Shown: in pieces, positions 51,454 through 62,221 of the stretch
Position numbering within the stretch: position 1 is the stretch's first letter
Layout: every line of letters starts with the position of its first letter
Source of the DNA: Litorivicinus sp.
GTDB lineage: Bacteria > Pseudomonadota > Gammaproteobacteria > Pseudomonadales > Litorivicinaceae
NCBI GenBank assembly: GCA_028339155.1
Contig: JAOLBK010000012.1
Location: 1-62,630 of the forward strand
Length of the DNA stretch: 62,630 bases
Reading direction: 5' to 3'
Notes under the pieces: generated by a model
Databases searched by the model: none
The model's input: only the letters and a program-made list of their open reading frames with translations
What the model was told of the DNA's origin: nothing
Translations under genes and position numbers: made by a program

Positions 51454-52631
51454 ACGAAGTCCCGAGCGCTCGTCTCGGTGGCCTATATGCACTTTATTTT
51501 GCAATTGTCGCCCTGAGTATTGGATGGTTTGGTCCCTTTTTTAAATCGCTTGGACTCTCTTCGCAAGAGATCGGAATTGCGATTGGAGTGCTCACTGGAT
51601 CTAAAATTATTGCACCTTATTTCTGGGGTTATCTGGGAGATCATCTAAACAATCGTTTGAGAGTGGTGCAGTGCGGGATTCTCGGCTCAACCGTTTCTTG
51701 TGCTTTGCTATTGACCGATTTTGACTTTCTTGAGTTGTGTCTAGTTTTGATGTGTTTCGGCTTGTTCTGGAACGCAATTATCGCGCAATTCGATACGATA
51801 ACGCTCGAATACTTGGGTGATAGCCACCACAAATATTCGCAAATTCGAGTTTGGGGTTCGGTTGGTTTTATAGTGATGATGCTCGGTTCGGGTTGGTTAT
51901 TCTCGTTCAGAGCATTTGACTGGCTTCCTTGGATCATGATTGTCGGACTGGTTCTTTCTGGTTTCTTATCTTTGAGCCTACCTGTAAAGCGCTTTCAAGC
52001 ACGTTCTTCGCAAACAGCGCCAAAAATTTTGGATCAATTGAATCAGCCGGTGGTGCTGCTTTTTTTTACAATAGCGTCACTTAATCAATTTACGCATGGA
52101 CCATTGAACGTCTTCTTTACGCTATATCTTCAGGATCATGGATATAGCGCTTTGATTGCTGGCCAGCTTTGGTCGTTGGGCGTGTTTGCCGAGGTCATAT
52201 TATTTTTTGTTTTGCCTCGATGGATTGGTAGAATGGATCTGCGGTTATTGCTTTCAGGATCTTTGATGGCAGCATCCTTGCGCTGGTTTGGGACGGCCTA
52301 TTTTGTTGACTCGCTTTGGGCGCTTGCATTATTGCAACTAACTCACGCGCTGACCTTCGGTGCAATTCATGCCGTTAGCATTGAATTTATTCGACGTTGG
52401 TTTCCCGGGCAGTTGTCAGGTCGTGGCATGGCCCTTTATAGTGGTTTTGTGTTTGGTTTAGGTGGATCACTTGGTGCGCTAAGCTCCGGATACCTTTGGG
52501 ATACTATTGGTGGTGCTGCCAGTTTTTCTTTGATGGGTGTTATGACCCTGATTGCAGCAATAGTAAGCGTTCGCTATCTTCATAATGCGCGTTTAGACCC
52601 CGAGTTTAGGTCTACAACGGTCTTTGGTTAA
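51450..52631 (+). CDS. MFS transporter, HcaT/PPP-family-like
   Basis: 393 residues from a GTG overlapping aroC. Twelve membrane segments. [60 protein letters not shown] and [20 protein letters not shown] are typical of the MFS_1-like branch that includes HcaT (phenylpropionate) and LacY-like sugar carriers. A gene of this type follows aroC in Pseudomonas too. The substrate is unknown; nothing in the context points to phenylpropionate. Confidence 0.85.
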   Translation: MNEVPSARLGGLYALYFAIVALSIGWFGPFFKSLGLSSQEIGIAIGVLTGSKIIAPYFWGYLGDHLNNRLRVVQCGILGSTVSCALLLTDFDFLELCLVLMCFGLFWNAIIAQFDTITLEYLGDSHHKYSQIRVWGSVGFIVMMLGSGWLFSFRAFDWLPWIMIVGLVLSGFLSLSLPVKRFQARSSQTAPKILDQLNQPVVLLFFTIASLNQFTHGPLNVFFTLYLQDHGYSALIAGQLWSLGVFAEVILFFVLPRWIGRMDLRLLLSGSLMAASLRWFGTAYFVDSLWALALLQLTHALTFGAIHAVSIEFIRRWFPGQLSGRGMALYSGFVFGLGGSLGALSSGYLWDTIGGAASFSLMGVMTLIAAIVSVRYLHNARLDPEFRSTTVFG

Positions 52632-52677
52632 TTAAGATTTCTGTTAGACTAATGGGCTTATTTACCAAGGAGATTCT

Positions 52678-54093
52678 ATGTCTGGCCGAACCCTATATGA
52701 CAAGTTGTGGGATAGTCATCTCGTCAGCCAGCGGGATGACGGCAGTGCGCTAATCTATATCGATCGACACTTGCTCCACGAAGTGACTTCACCTCAGGCT
52801 TTTGAGGGGCTTTCTCTTGCTGGGCGTAAGCCCTGGAGGCTTGATGCGAATCTGGCGACGGTTGACCACAATGTGCCGACAACAAACCAGGCGGCTGGCG
52901 TAGCTGCGATTTCGGATCCTGTGAGTCGATTGCAGATCTCGACATTGGATGACAATTGCGACGAGCTTGGTATCACGCAATTTAAGATGGCGGATTTGCG
53001 GGCCGGCATTGTGCATGTGATTGGCCCCGAGCAGGGTGCCACTTTGCCTGGAATGACTGTTGTCTGCGGCGATAGCCATACTGCAACACACGGTGCTTTC
53101 GGTGCACTGGCGCATGGGATCGGTACGAGCGAAGTTGAACATGTGTTGGCTACGCAGTGTTTGGTGACCAAGAAAATGAAAAACATGCTCGTGACCGTGA
53201 CAGGTCCGCTTGGCCTAGGTGTGACCGCCAAGGACGTAATCCTTTCAATTATTGGGCAGATTGGAACGGCTGGTGGGACCGGACACGCGATTGAGTTTGC
53301 TGGTGAGGGAATTCAGTCATTGTCTATGGAGGGGCGGATGACTGTCTGTAACATGGCAATTGAGGCCGGGGCCCCGGTCGGTTTAATTGCAGTCGACCAA
53401 ACAACGATTGACTATGTTGAAGGCCGTCCATTTGCACCTAAAAACGAAGATTGGCTTCGTGCGGTTGAGGTTTGGGCGGATTTAGCGAGTGATTCCAAAG
53501 CGGTTTTTGATACTGTAATTACCATTGACGGTGGATTAATCGAGCCTCAAGTAACTTGGGGTACGAATCCAGAAATGGTAACCGGCATAAAGGGTGCTGT
53601 GCCGAATCCCGCGGGCATCGTAGATCCAATCCAGCGCGGTAGTATCGAGCGTGCTCTCAATTACATGGGTCTTAAAGGAGGGCAGTCAATTGAATCTATT
53701 CAATTGGATCGTGTCTTTATCGGCTCATGCACTAACTCGCGTATCGAGGATTTGCGAGCGGCAGCTAAGGTTGTCGAGGGCAAGCGTGTGTCTGATTCGC
53801 TGATCCAGGCGATTGTCGTCCCCGGTTCTGGCCTCGTGAAAGCGCAGGCAGAAAAAGAGGGGTTAGATCAGATTTTTCGTGCTGCAGGTTTTGAGTGGAG
53901 AGATCCTGGTTGTTCTATGTGTTTAGCGATGAATGCTGACAAATTGGGGCGGGGTGAACATTGCGCGTCCACGTCCAACAGGAATTTTGAAGGGCGCCAA
54001 GGTGCTGGCGGCCGGTCTCATCTTGTGAGCCCTGCGATGGCTGCCGCTGCCGCTATCGCTGGCCACTTTGTTGACGTCAGAGAGTGGATTTAA
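52678..54093 (+). CDS. leuC: 3-isopropylmalate dehydratase large subunit
   Basis: 471 residues behind [20 protein letters not shown] opens the chain; the 4Fe-4S cluster Cys residues are in [18 protein letters not shown] and [31 protein letters not shown] is the aconitase signature. It isomerises 2- to 3-isopropylmalate with LeuD. First gene of the leu operon, 46 bases after the MFS stop; no leader peptide or attenuator is visible in that gap. Confidence 0.97.
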   Translation: MSGRTLYDKLWDSHLVSQRDDGSALIYIDRHLLHEVTSPQAFEGLSLAGRKPWRLDANLATVDHNVPTTNQAAGVAAISDPVSRLQISTLDDNCDELGITQFKMADLRAGIVHVIGPEQGATLPGMTVVCGDSHTATHGAFGALAHGIGTSEVEHVLATQCLVTKKMKNMLVTVTGPLGLGVTAKDVILSIIGQIGTAGGTGHAIEFAGEGIQSLSMEGRMTVCNMAIEAGAPVGLIAVDQTTIDYVEGRPFAPKNEDWLRAVEVWADLASDSKAVFDTVITIDGGLIEPQVTWGTNPEMVTGIKGAVPNPAGIVDPIQRGSIERALNYMGLKGGQSIESIQLDRVFIGSCTNSRIEDLRAAAKVVEGKRVSDSLIQAIVVPGSGLVKAQAEKEGLDQIFRAAGFEWRDPGCSMCLAMNADKLGRGEHCASTSNRNFEGRQGAGGRSHLVSPAMAAAAAIAGHFVDVREWI

Positions 54094-54103
54094 GGAGTTT
54101 TTA

Positions 54104-54739
54104 ATGCAGCAATTTATTTCTGAAAAAGGACTAGTTGTTCCTATCGATCGTTCCAATATCGATACCGATCAAATTATTCCGAAGCAATATTTGAAATCGA
54201 TCAAACGCACCGGCTTTGGCGTTAATCTTTTTGATGACTGGCGTTACCTAGATCCCGGCGAGCCAGGAATGGACCACTCGGCGCGTCGCATTAATCCTGA
54301 TTTCGTGTTGAATGATTCTAAATTTAATGGTGCGACTCTATTGATGGCCCGTGACAATTTTGGGTGTGGGTCGAGTCGCGAACATGCGCCGTGGGCATTG
54401 GTGGAGTATGGTTTCCGGGCGGTAATTGCGGAGTCGTACGCAGATATTTTTTATAATAATAGTTTTAAAAATGGTTTGTTGCCCGTAGTGCTAGCCGCAA
54501 AAGAACTCGAATATCTCTTTGATAAGTCGCTAGGTGATCTTCCGCTCGAATTGATGGTGGATTTGCCGTCTCAAACAGTCAAAGGCCCAGATGGGTTTGA
54601 GACCCGATTCGAAATTGATTCGTTCCGCAAAACCTGTCTTTTAGACGGGTTGGATGAAATCGGCCTATCTTTAGCGGAAGCCGATGGAATTCGAGCGTAT
54701 GAAAATACGCAGCGACAGCGAACTCCATGGCTGTTTTGA
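54104..54739 (+). CDS. leuD: 3-isopropylmalate dehydratase small subunit
   Basis: 211 residues from ATG 54104 behind TAAGGAG; an in-frame ATG 36 bases upstream lies inside leuC and is not needed. [20 protein letters not shown] and [20 protein letters not shown] are the swivelling-domain signatures. Forms the heterodimer with LeuC. Ten bases separate it from leuC and 13 from leuB. Confidence 0.97.
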   Translation: MQQFISEKGLVVPIDRSNIDTDQIIPKQYLKSIKRTGFGVNLFDDWRYLDPGEPGMDHSARRINPDFVLNDSKFNGATLLMARDNFGCGSSREHAPWALVEYGFRAVIAESYADIFYNNSFKNGLLPVVLAAKELEYLFDKSLGDLPLELMVDLPSQTVKGPDGFETRFEIDSFRKTCLLDGLDEIGLSLAEADGIRAYENTQRQRTPWLF

Positions 54740-54752
54740 GAAAGGAATAACT

Positions 54753-55835
54753 ATGTCAAAGATTGTCTTGCTCGGCGGTGATGGTATTGGTCCTGAAGTT
54801 GTAGCCGAGGCCATACGAGTTCTTGAGGTTGTAAATCAACGCTATGGGCTGGGTATTGATGTCGAAGAGCATCTAATTGGAGGGTCAGCCATTGATGCGA
54901 CTGGAGAGCCTCTCCCTGAGACCACTTTAAAGGCCGCTAAAAATGCAGATGCGGTTCTTCTCGGGGCTGTGGGCGGTCCGAAATGGGACTTATTGCCAAT
55001 GACAAGCCGGCCTGAGAAAGGGTTGTTGAAAATCCGAGCTGGTATGAACCTGTTTGCAAATTTACGCCCGGCCTTACTTTATCCGGAGCTGGCCTCTGCT
55101 TCTTCACTAAAGCCAGATATTGTGAGCGGGTTGGATTTACTGATTGTAAGAGAGCTTATTGGTGGGATTTATTTTGGTGAGCCTCGTGGTATTGAGGGAC
55201 CACCTGGCCAGCGGGTCGGCTTTAATACGGACCGATATTCCGAGCCTGAAATAGAACGTATTGGTCGGGTTGCATTCGACGCAGCGAATCGTAGGAGCAA
55301 AAAGTTGTGCTCAGTTGATAAGGCCAATGTGCTCGAGGTAACAGTACTTTGGCGTGAAGTGATGATGTCATTGAGCCCGGAATACCCGGAAGTCGAGTTG
55401 TCACATATGTACGTAGATAACGCAGCAATGCAGCTGATAAAAGCTCCTAAACAGTTCGATGTAATGGTGACCGGAAATTTGTTTGGAGATATATTATCTG
55501 ATGCAGCCGCGATGTTGACAGGATCCATCGGAATGTTGCCATCGGCATCGCTGAATAGTGATAAGCAGGGGCTCTACGAACCCTGTCATGGATCGGCACC
55601 AGATATTGCGGGACGAGACCTGGCCAATCCTTTGGCGACGATTCTCTCAGTGGCAATGATGCTTCATCATTCGCTTAATGAATCAAAGGCAGCGTTGGCG
55701 ATAAATAATGCCGTTAAGTCGGTGTTATCTGCCGGTTACCGAACTCAAGATATTGCATCTGGAGACTCAGGTGAGGAATTAGTCGGTTGTCATGCAATTG
55801 GTGACGCGGTTGTTGATTTGTTGAGTAAGGGGTGA
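54753..55835 (+). CDS. leuB: 3-isopropylmalate dehydrogenase
   Basis: 360 residues from ATG 54753 behind [30 protein letters not shown] binds NAD-side residues, [17 protein letters not shown] is the family loop, and [20 protein letters not shown] holds the metal-binding Asp pair. It oxidatively decarboxylates 3-isopropylmalate. It overlaps or abuts asd, with five bases between. Confidence 0.97.
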   Translation: MSKIVLLGGDGIGPEVVAEAIRVLEVVNQRYGLGIDVEEHLIGGSAIDATGEPLPETTLKAAKNADAVLLGAVGGPKWDLLPMTSRPEKGLLKIRAGMNLFANLRPALLYPELASASSLKPDIVSGLDLLIVRELIGGIYFGEPRGIEGPPGQRVGFNTDRYSEPEIERIGRVAFDAANRRSKKLCSVDKANVLEVTVLWREVMMSLSPEYPEVELSHMYVDNAAMQLIKAPKQFDVMVTGNLFGDILSDAAAMLTGSIGMLPSASLNSDKQGLYEPCHGSAPDIAGRDLANPLATILSVAMMLHHSLNESKAALAINNAVKSVLSAGYRTQDIASGDSGEELVGCHAIGDAVVDLLSKG

Positions 55836-55840
55836 ATGAA

Positions 55841-56950
55841 ATGAGAGTGGGTTTCGTTGGATGGCGAGGTATGGTCGGTTCGGTTTTAATGGATCGGATG
55901 AGCGCAGATAATGACTTCCAGGGGTTGGATCCAGTATTTTTTTCGACGTCCCAGCAAGGCCAAAAGGCACCCGATGAAGCGGCAGAATCGATTTTGCAGG
56001 ATGCTTTCTCTGTGGATGCGTTAGGTATTTGTGATGTGATCTTGACATGCCAAGGTGGAGACTATACGAAAGCAATTTATGGCCCCTTGCGCCAGTCTGG
56101 TTGGTCAGGATATTGGATTGATGCGTCTTCTGCGCGGAGGATGGAGTCGGATAGCGTGGTGGTCCTTGATCCAGTCAATCGAGATATCATTGATGAATCG
56201 TTAAGGGTCGGAAAAAAAGATTTTATTGGCGGTAATTGTACTGTTACTTTAATGCTGATGGCCGTTGGGAGTCTAATCCGCCAAGGATGGGTCGAATGGA
56301 TTTCAGCGATGACATATCAGTCTGCTAGTGGCGCGGGCGCTAATAATATGCGAGAGCTTTTAAACCAAATGGGGTATCTCGAATCCGTTGTGGCCTCTGA
56401 ACTTTCTACGCCGTCTTCCGCCATTCTTGATATTGATCGAAAAGTCACTGAAGCTTTGCAGTCTGATGCCATGCCGAAACAGTCTTTTGGTTACCCATTG
56501 GCGGGGAGTTTGTTGCCTTGGATTGATTCGCCGTTAGAGAATGGTCAGACTCGCGAGGAGTGGAAGGCTATGGCTGAATGCAACAAGATCTTGGGTAGGT
56601 CAGACAATCCAATCCCGATTGATGGGACCTGTGTTCGGGTCGGAGCAATGCGTTGTCATAGTCAGGCTCTGACCATTAAATTGACTCAAGAGATCCCGCT
56701 GGATGAAATAAATTCGGTATTGGCGGATAGCACACCTTGGACCGATTTGGTCGCAAATGATCGAGAAATGACGATGGCAGAGCTTACTCCGGCACGAGTC
56801 GCAGGAACGTTGCGCGTCCCAGTTGGGCGAGTTCGAAAAATGAATCTTGGGCCCACTTATTTGAATGCCTTTACAGTTGGCGACCAGCTACTGTGGGGAG
56901 CGGCAGAGCCCTTAAAACGAATACTTGGTATTCTTCGGGAGTCGCGTTGA
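55841..56950 (+). CDS. asd: Aspartate-semialdehyde dehydrogenase
   Basis: 369 residues from ATG 55841. [18 protein letters not shown] is the NADP motif of the gammaproteobacterial form ([10 protein letters not shown]). The catalytic Cys is in [12 protein letters not shown] and the catalytic His and Arg in [17 protein letters not shown]. It makes aspartate semialdehyde for lysine, threonine and methionine. The four-base TTGA overlap couples it to the Usg-like gene. Confidence 0.96.
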   Translation: MRVGFVGWRGMVGSVLMDRMSADNDFQGLDPVFFSTSQQGQKAPDEAAESILQDAFSVDALGICDVILTCQGGDYTKAIYGPLRQSGWSGYWIDASSARRMESDSVVVLDPVNRDIIDESLRVGKKDFIGGNCTVTLMLMAVGSLIRQGWVEWISAMTYQSASGAGANNMRELLNQMGYLESVVASELSTPSSAILDIDRKVTEALQSDAMPKQSFGYPLAGSLLPWIDSPLENGQTREEWKAMAECNKILGRSDNPIPIDGTCVRVGAMRCHSQALTIKLTQEIPLDEINSVLADSTPWTDLVANDREMTMAELTPARVAGTLRVPVGRVRKMNLGPTYLNAFTVGDQLLWGAAEPLKRILGILRESR

Positions 56951-57756
56951 TTGTAGTTTTGATTACGGGCGGTGGATCTTCACTGGTGGATGCCATCTTG
57001 GAAGCTTTTGAATTTGTTATTGGTGATTATCGGATTCGTTTGGTCGATAACCTTGAGTCTGCGGGAGAGGCGCGTCGTTTTCAGGGCCATACTTTAAATA
57101 TTGAATTGGATACGGAAGCCGATATTTCGGATGCGGACTTAGTAATCGATTTAGATCAGAGTTACTTGGGTGATGCCTTTGTTATGCGTCCTGAACTCTC
57201 GATGGTTTCCTTAGCTCAGCGGCTCTTCGAAAATTTACCTGAGGGCGTGATTCGTAGTTTACACGGAGTAGTTAGAGAGCCTGTTGTTGAAGTCAAGGGT
57301 GGCGTGGAAGCATTGGCTGGTCAGGTAACGCAGTTGTTCAGTGGTCGCGATCCAGAGCCAATGCCATTTGGTGGTGCGCTGGCATTTAATAGTCGACTTC
57401 TCGATGATAGTGTTTTGATAGATGTTCTTCGTGAGATGCCGGCACTTGGATTGACATATATTTCGCTTGAAAGAGTTCAGTCCGATTGCTTCTACACGGT
57501 CTCCGCGAGTCTATGGCTCCAAATAGACAGCGCATATTCTGGTCGATTTAAAGACATGGCGACTGAGCCATATCAAATTGGATTGGGTCTTGCTCCTGAC
57601 ACTGGTCGTGTTGAATTGGATGCCCCGATTCGGGTGATGGTCCGTACCTTGGACGAAGGCTGGGTGCATATGGCAATTGCTGCTGATCTTGAGAGGCATT
57701 TGTGGGTAGCCGACGCTAAGTTGGCTTTAACGAGGCGATTGGAGTCCTTGGCTTGA
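56947..57756 (+). CDS. usg: USG-1-like ASADH paralogue
   Basis: 269 residues from TTG 56947, overlapping the asd stop; a longer frame upstream is inside asd. It starts [20 protein letters not shown] and keeps the ASADH layout ([40 protein letters not shown]) but has no G-N-C-T catalytic motif. Usg-1 proteins are inactive-looking paralogues found between asd or pdxB and fimV/truA in gammaproteobacteria. A regulatory or scaffolding role is guessed in the literature-free sense here: I see only that the catalytic Cys is lost. Confidence 0.82.
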   Translation: MIVVLITGGGSSLVDAILEAFEFVIGDYRIRLVDNLESAGEARRFQGHTLNIELDTEADISDADLVIDLDQSYLGDAFVMRPELSMVSLAQRLFENLPEGVIRSLHGVVREPVVEVKGGVEALAGQVTQLFSGRDPEPMPFGGALAFNSRLLDDSVLIDVLREMPALGLTYISLERVQSDCFYTVSASLWLQIDSAYSGRFKDMATEPYQIGLGLAPDTGRVELDAPIRVMVRTLDEGWVHMAIAADLERHLWVADAKLALTRRLESLA

Positions 57757-59546
57757 GGTATTGGTCCGCGATCATATCGTTTGTATGGACAGGATGGGTT
57801 TTTGGTGTTGAATTTGGGCCTGCTCGTGTTCAGACTGAGGTTGGTGAGCCACTGGAAATCCGGTTATCCATTGTTAACCTTGGGGAGGTGCAGTCGACCC
57901 AGCTATTCCCTTTGCTAGCGGCGGAAAGTGCTTTCACTGCGCAGGGAATTCAGAGGCTTGAAGTACTCTCCGAACTCACTTACATAATTGATGTAAATGA
58001 AAAAGAAATTGATTTAGTAATTAGAACGGCGACTCCGTGGGATCAACCAGAGTTGACCAGCCTTGTTGAAATTTTCACCCCGAATGGTTCCCTTTTGGTC
58101 CCAGTTTCAGTTGTTTTGAAGTCGAAGCTTGAAGAGCCAGAAAAAATGACTACTGAAGGGTCCGGGATATTGACTATAAAGCCTGGGACTCAAAAAGTAG
58201 TCGAATCAAAGATTGCCAAATCTCTGAAAGTATTTAATGGAGATACCTTGTGGCGTTTGGGATTGCGGGTACAGCCTGCGGGTTCGACGGTAGAGCAGGT
58301 CATGATGGCTTTGTATGACTCAAATCCGGGTGCATTCGAGTATGGAAACGTGAATGCTTTGGAAAAGGGCAAGGTTTTAGTTGTGCCGGAAAATGCTGTC
58401 ATTACAGCGCAAACGGCGCTTGAGGCCAAGCGCCGTTTTGATGCGCATATGAAAAACCCCGGAAAAGATTTTTTTGAGATTGGAACGCCGCTGAAAGCGA
58501 AGAGTCAATCCGGTGATGTTCAAAATCCAGAAAATTCAATAACTAATATTCTGATTCAAAGCCCAGGGCCGATAGTTAAAGAAGTCTCCCTGCCAACCGA
58601 GGCTCTGGTGCCGGCTTTGCAGAATGCTCTGGAATCGGGATCTCAGTCCGAGACATCGTCAGGAGTGACCGAGGATAGGATTTCTGGGAAAATAGCATCT
58701 GAAGTAGGCGCGTTGCTCGAAAAAATTACACTGTTGGAAAGTAAGTTGGATCAGGTTGATGCCAAACTCGAGGCGATGGTCGATCGGTCGGTAGCAGATT
58801 CATTGGATGATGATCCGATTATTGGTTTTTCTGAAAAATTATTTGGGTTAATTCCAAGTGAAGAGGTCGTGATTGATTTTGCTGCGGGGTTGCTAGCTTC
58901 ACTTCCGGATGAAGAGGTGGTCATAAGTTTTTCTGAGGACTTTCTTGGGATGATCCCGACCGATGCTGAATTTACCCAATTCCGAAAAACAGAATTATGG
59001 CTGCCAGTAGTAATATTCTCTGTATTGTTGACATTGATCATTTTTATATTTGCGTTTCGTGCTTTTCGAGTGAGAGTGAAGCCGCCGAAAACTTTAGAGG
59101 CTGCAAAGCGTGATCAATCTAAAGTTGCTAGTTTAATGACAGGCTCATTAGAGCAGTCGGCCGGTAATTATGAGTCTATATTGGTTGAGACTGTTCCAGC
59201 GGGAGATGCCCTCACCAATGCTGATATGCTGGATTCTGCGATTGAGCAACTTAAGATGAAAATTGAAGACCCAAGTCGTCACGAGGAGGCGGAGGCGCTG
59301 TACCAAGGTGGTGATGACATGCTCATCAATGCATTCTCTGCCGATGCGCTAAATGAAAATCCAGATTGGGGACAGGATCTGGATGATGAGGCGGATGTTG
59401 CAGCTCATCAACTTGAATTGGCCCGAAGCTATTTGGAGATGGGGATGAAAGAAACGGCGATTGAATTGCTAGAGAGGGTAGTCGTGTCACCTGATCGTGC
59501 TTGCGCAAATCAAGCAAGAGTAATGTTGGATGCTCATCGAGCCTGA
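57753..59546 (+). CDS. fimV: FimV-type peptidoglycan-binding inner-membrane protein
   Basis: 597 residues from a TTG, shorter than Pseudomonas FimV (over 900). A signal peptide (WSAIISFVWTGWVFG) precedes FGPARVQTEVGEPLEIRLSI, the FimV N-terminal domain. A LysM-like module (VFNGDTLWRLGLRVQP, LEKGKVLVVPE) follows at about residue 160-215, then an acidic/coiled linker, one membrane segment (LPVVIFSVLLTLIIFIFAF) at about 415-435, and the conserved C-terminal FimV motif HQLELARSYLEMGMKETAIE in the cytoplasm. FimV organises cell-pole machinery. Confidence 0.88.
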   Translation: MRYWSAIISFVWTGWVFGVEFGPARVQTEVGEPLEIRLSIVNLGEVQSTQLFPLLAAESAFTAQGIQRLEVLSELTYIIDVNEKEIDLVIRTATPWDQPELTSLVEIFTPNGSLLVPVSVVLKSKLEEPEKMTTEGSGILTIKPGTQKVVESKIAKSLKVFNGDTLWRLGLRVQPAGSTVEQVMMALYDSNPGAFEYGNVNALEKGKVLVVPENAVITAQTALEAKRRFDAHMKNPGKDFFEIGTPLKAKSQSGDVQNPENSITNILIQSPGPIVKEVSLPTEALVPALQNALESGSQSETSSGVTEDRISGKIASEVGALLEKITLLESKLDQVDAKLEAMVDRSVADSLDDDPIIGFSEKLFGLIPSEEVVIDFAAGLLASLPDEEVVISFSEDFLGMIPTDAEFTQFRKTELWLPVVIFSVLLTLIIFIFAFRAFRVRVKPPKTLEAAKRDQSKVASLMTGSLEQSAGNYESILVETVPAGDALTNADMLDSAIEQLKMKIEDPSRHEEAEALYQGGDDMLINAFSADALNENPDWGQDLDDEADVAAHQLELARSYLEMGMKETAIELLERVVVSPDRACANQARVMLDAHRA

Positions 59547-60369
59547 AAATTTCCCCAAACGATTAGCGTTGTCTCTAGAGTACGAAGGCAATCGTTATCA
59601 TGGATGGCAGTCCCAAAAGGATGAGCCCCTTGCAGTTCAAACATTTGTGGAACGTGCTCTTTCAAAGATAGCGAACGAGCCTGTCAAAGTTGTTTGCTCA
59701 GGGCGAACGGATGCAGGCGTTCACGCCAGCTCCCAGGTCTGTCATTTTGAGACTCGGGCAGTGCGCGAGTCTTATAATTGGGTGATGGGTGCTAATAGCC
59801 AGTTGCCGGGTGATATTTCCCTTTCTTGGGTACGTGAAGTCGATTCACACTTTCATGCGCGGTTTAGCGCAACGTCTAGGCAGTACGTTTATTTTGTTCG
59901 GTGTGTGCCGGTTCGTAGTGCTCTACTTCGGCACGCGACTATGTTTACGTGTAGGTCTATGGATGCTTCACGAATGGCTGAAGCAGGTAAAGTCTTAATT
60001 GGCACGCATAATTTTAACGCATATCGGTCTGTGCGTTGCCAGGCTAAATCCCCGGTGAGAACATTGACTCGGTTAAGTATTCATCAACAGGATGAACTGT
60101 TGGCGATTCATGTCGAAGCCAACGGTTTTTTGCAACACATGGTAAGAAATATTGTGGGTGTACTGATGGAGATTGGCTCAGGAGAAGCCCCGGTAGACTG
60201 GGCTGAGCAGGTTCTTGAATCAAAAGATCGGACACGTGGAGGAGTAAATGCACCGCCACATGGTTTGTATTTTTTAGGGCCAAGTTACGACTCTGACTTT
60301 AACTTAGCTGAGACTGTGCGAATTCCACAGTTTTTAAAAGGCATCTTGAAATCAGATCCGGTAGGATAG
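59530..60369 (+). CDS. truA: tRNA pseudouridine(38-40) synthase
   Basis: 279 residues from ATG 59530, overlapping the fimV end by 17 bases. LSLEYEGNRYHGWQSQKDEP begins the domain, the catalytic Asp is in CSGRTDAGVHASSQVCHF, and ANGFLQHMVRNIVGVLMEIG is the C-terminal motif. It makes pseudouridine in the anticodon arm. Same operon as fimV and trpF, the order seen in Pseudomonas. Confidence 0.95.
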   Translation: MLIEPENFPKRLALSLEYEGNRYHGWQSQKDEPLAVQTFVERALSKIANEPVKVVCSGRTDAGVHASSQVCHFETRAVRESYNWVMGANSQLPGDISLSWVREVDSHFHARFSATSRQYVYFVRCVPVRSALLRHATMFTCRSMDASRMAEAGKVLIGTHNFNAYRSVRCQAKSPVRTLTRLSIHQQDELLAIHVEANGFLQHMVRNIVGVLMEIGSGEAPVDWAEQVLESKDRTRGGVNAPPHGLYFLGPSYDSDFNLAETVRIPQFLKGILKSDPVG

Positions 60370-60373
60370 TGCT

Positions 60374-60982
60374 ATGACACGAGTAAAGTTTTGCGGATTC
60401 ACCGATTCAGTTGATGTTGCTGAAGCGGTAAAGCTTGGCGCCGACGCCCTGGGGTTTGTTTTTTATTCCAGAAGCCCGAGAGCCGTTACTATTGCACTAG
60501 CACGTGAGTTAACCGCACAGGTGCCTGCTTTTGTAACTAAGGTGGGCCTATTTGTAAATGCAGAAGTTGATGAAGTACGAGAAACGTTTTCGTCAGCACG
60601 GCTTAATCTTATTCAATTTCATGGAGATGAAACACCTGCTTTTTGTGAGTCGCTCAAGTTGCCATACATTCGTGCACTTCGTGTCAGACCTGAACTGAAT
60701 ATAGTTAATGAAATGTTACGCTATCCCAATGCCAGTGGGTTTCTTTTGGACGCCTATAAAGAAGGTACTCCGGGTGGAACTGGAGAGATTTTTGATTGGG
60801 ATCTAATCCCAAAGACCGGTCAGTCAGTGATTTTGGCTGGTGGGCTAAATCCTGAAAATGCTAAAGCAGCGATAAAACGAGTTTCTCCTTGGGCTTTAGA
60901 CGTCAGTGGCGGTATTGAGTCGATGCTGGGAAGAAAAGATCCTGATAAAATGGCCCGCTTTATGGCTGCGTGCCGAAGCTAA
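60374..60982 (+). CDS. trpF: Phosphoribosylanthranilate isomerase
   Basis: 202 residues. TRVKFCGFTDSVDVAEAVKL has the catalytic Cys (here C-G-F where most have C-G-I/M/L), GADALGFVFYSRSPRAV binds phosphate, LDVSGGIES carries the final phosphate loop and VILAGGLNPENA the preceding one; the catalytic Asp is in GFLLDAYKEGTPGGTGEIFD. It acts in tryptophan synthesis. Twelve bases precede trpB. Confidence 0.95.
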   Translation: MTRVKFCGFTDSVDVAEAVKLGADALGFVFYSRSPRAVTIALARELTAQVPAFVTKVGLFVNAEVDEVRETFSSARLNLIQFHGDETPAFCESLKLPYIRALRVRPELNIVNEMLRYPNASGFLLDAYKEGTPGGTGEIFDWDLIPKTGQSVILAGGLNPENAKAAIKRVSPWALDVSGGIESMLGRKDPDKMARFMAACRS

Positions 60983-60994
60983 GTTGGAAGAGAA

Positions 60995-62221
60995 ATGGCA
61001 TTGACTGAACAAGAATTACAAACCCTGTCTTATGAGCCTGATGTCTCCGGTCACTTTGGTGATTACGGTGGAAGGTATGTTTCTGAAACTCTGATGGCGG
61101 CTCTGAATGACCTCGATCAGAATTATCACATGCTAAAAAATGATGCCGAGTTTCAACGTGAATTCGACGCGGATTTGGCGACGTTCGTTGGCCGACCGTC
61201 ACCCTTGTATCATGCTGAGCGGTGGTCAAAACAAATTGGGGGTGCACAGATTTATTTTAAGCGTGAAGATCTGAATCATACCGGTGCCCACAAGATTAAT
61301 AATACGATTGGTCAAGCACTCTTGGCTAAATATTCGGGCAAGCCGCGTGTGATTGCTGAGACGGGAGCTGGTCAGCATGGTGTGGCTACTGCTGCTGTTG
61401 CGGCGCGACTGGGTCTTCAATGCGTTATTTATATGGGTGCAGATGATATTCAGCGGCAATCGCCGAACGTGTATCGCATGAAACTTTTGGGGGCGACAGT
61501 CGTCCCCGTTGATTCTGGATCACGGACGCTAAAAGATGCTCTGAGTGAGGCTATGCGGGACTGGGTTACTAATGTTGATGATACATTTTATATTATTGGG
61601 ACCGTTGCCGGTCCCGCTCCCTACCCTCAATTGGTTCGCGATTTTAATGCCGTTGTTGGCAGAGAGGTTAAATGGCAATCCAAAGAAGTTTTCGGAAAAT
61701 ATCCTGATGCATTGGTGGCCTGCGTGGGTGGGGGATCTAATGCGATTGGATTATTTTATCCATTTCTACCAGATACTGAGGTTGCGATCTATGGTGTAGA
61801 AGCTGCTGGTCGCGGACTATCGACAAAAGAGCATGCGGCGCCCTTGTGTTCAGGACGACCGGGTGTGTTGCACGGAGCCAAAACCTATCTAATGGATACA
61901 GCTGATGGGCAGATTGCACATACCCATTCTGTCTCTGCGGGACTTGATTATCCTGGCGTGGGCCCGGAGCATGCCTATCTAAAAGATATTGGACGCGTTA
62001 AATATGTTGGAGCGACTGACGATGAGGCGTTGTCAGCATTCCACGAAGTGTCGTGCGTTGAGGGCATCATTCCAGCCTTGGAGACGGCCCATGCGTTGGC
62101 ATATACGAAGATTTTAGCCGCTAACATGAGCTCAGACCAAACGGTTGTTTGTAATATGTCAGGCCGTGGGGACAAGGATATTTTCACAGTGGCTAAGATT
62201 GAAGGGATTTCGCTGACATGA
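60995..62221 (+). CDS. trpB: Tryptophan synthase beta chain
   Basis: 408 residues. [20 protein letters not shown] opens the chain, the PLP Lys is in [29 protein letters not shown] gives the catalytic Glu-region loop, and [17 protein letters not shown] binds phosphate. It condenses indole with serine. The GGAAGAGAA site precedes the ATG. Its stop overlaps the trpA start by four bases. Confidence 0.97.
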   Translation: MALTEQELQTLSYEPDVSGHFGDYGGRYVSETLMAALNDLDQNYHMLKNDAEFQREFDADLATFVGRPSPLYHAERWSKQIGGAQIYFKREDLNHTGAHKINNTIGQALLAKYSGKPRVIAETGAGQHGVATAAVAARLGLQCVIYMGADDIQRQSPNVYRMKLLGATVVPVDSGSRTLKDALSEAMRDWVTNVDDTFYIIGTVAGPAPYPQLVRDFNAVVGREVKWQSKEVFGKYPDALVACVGGGSNAIGLFYPFLPDTEVAIYGVEAAGRGLSTKEHAAPLCSGRPGVLHGAKTYLMDTADGQIAHTHSVSAGLDYPGVGPEHAYLKDIGRVKYVGATDDEALSAFHEVSCVEGIIPALETAHALAYTKILAANMSSDQTVVCNMSGRGDKDIFTVAKIEGISLT

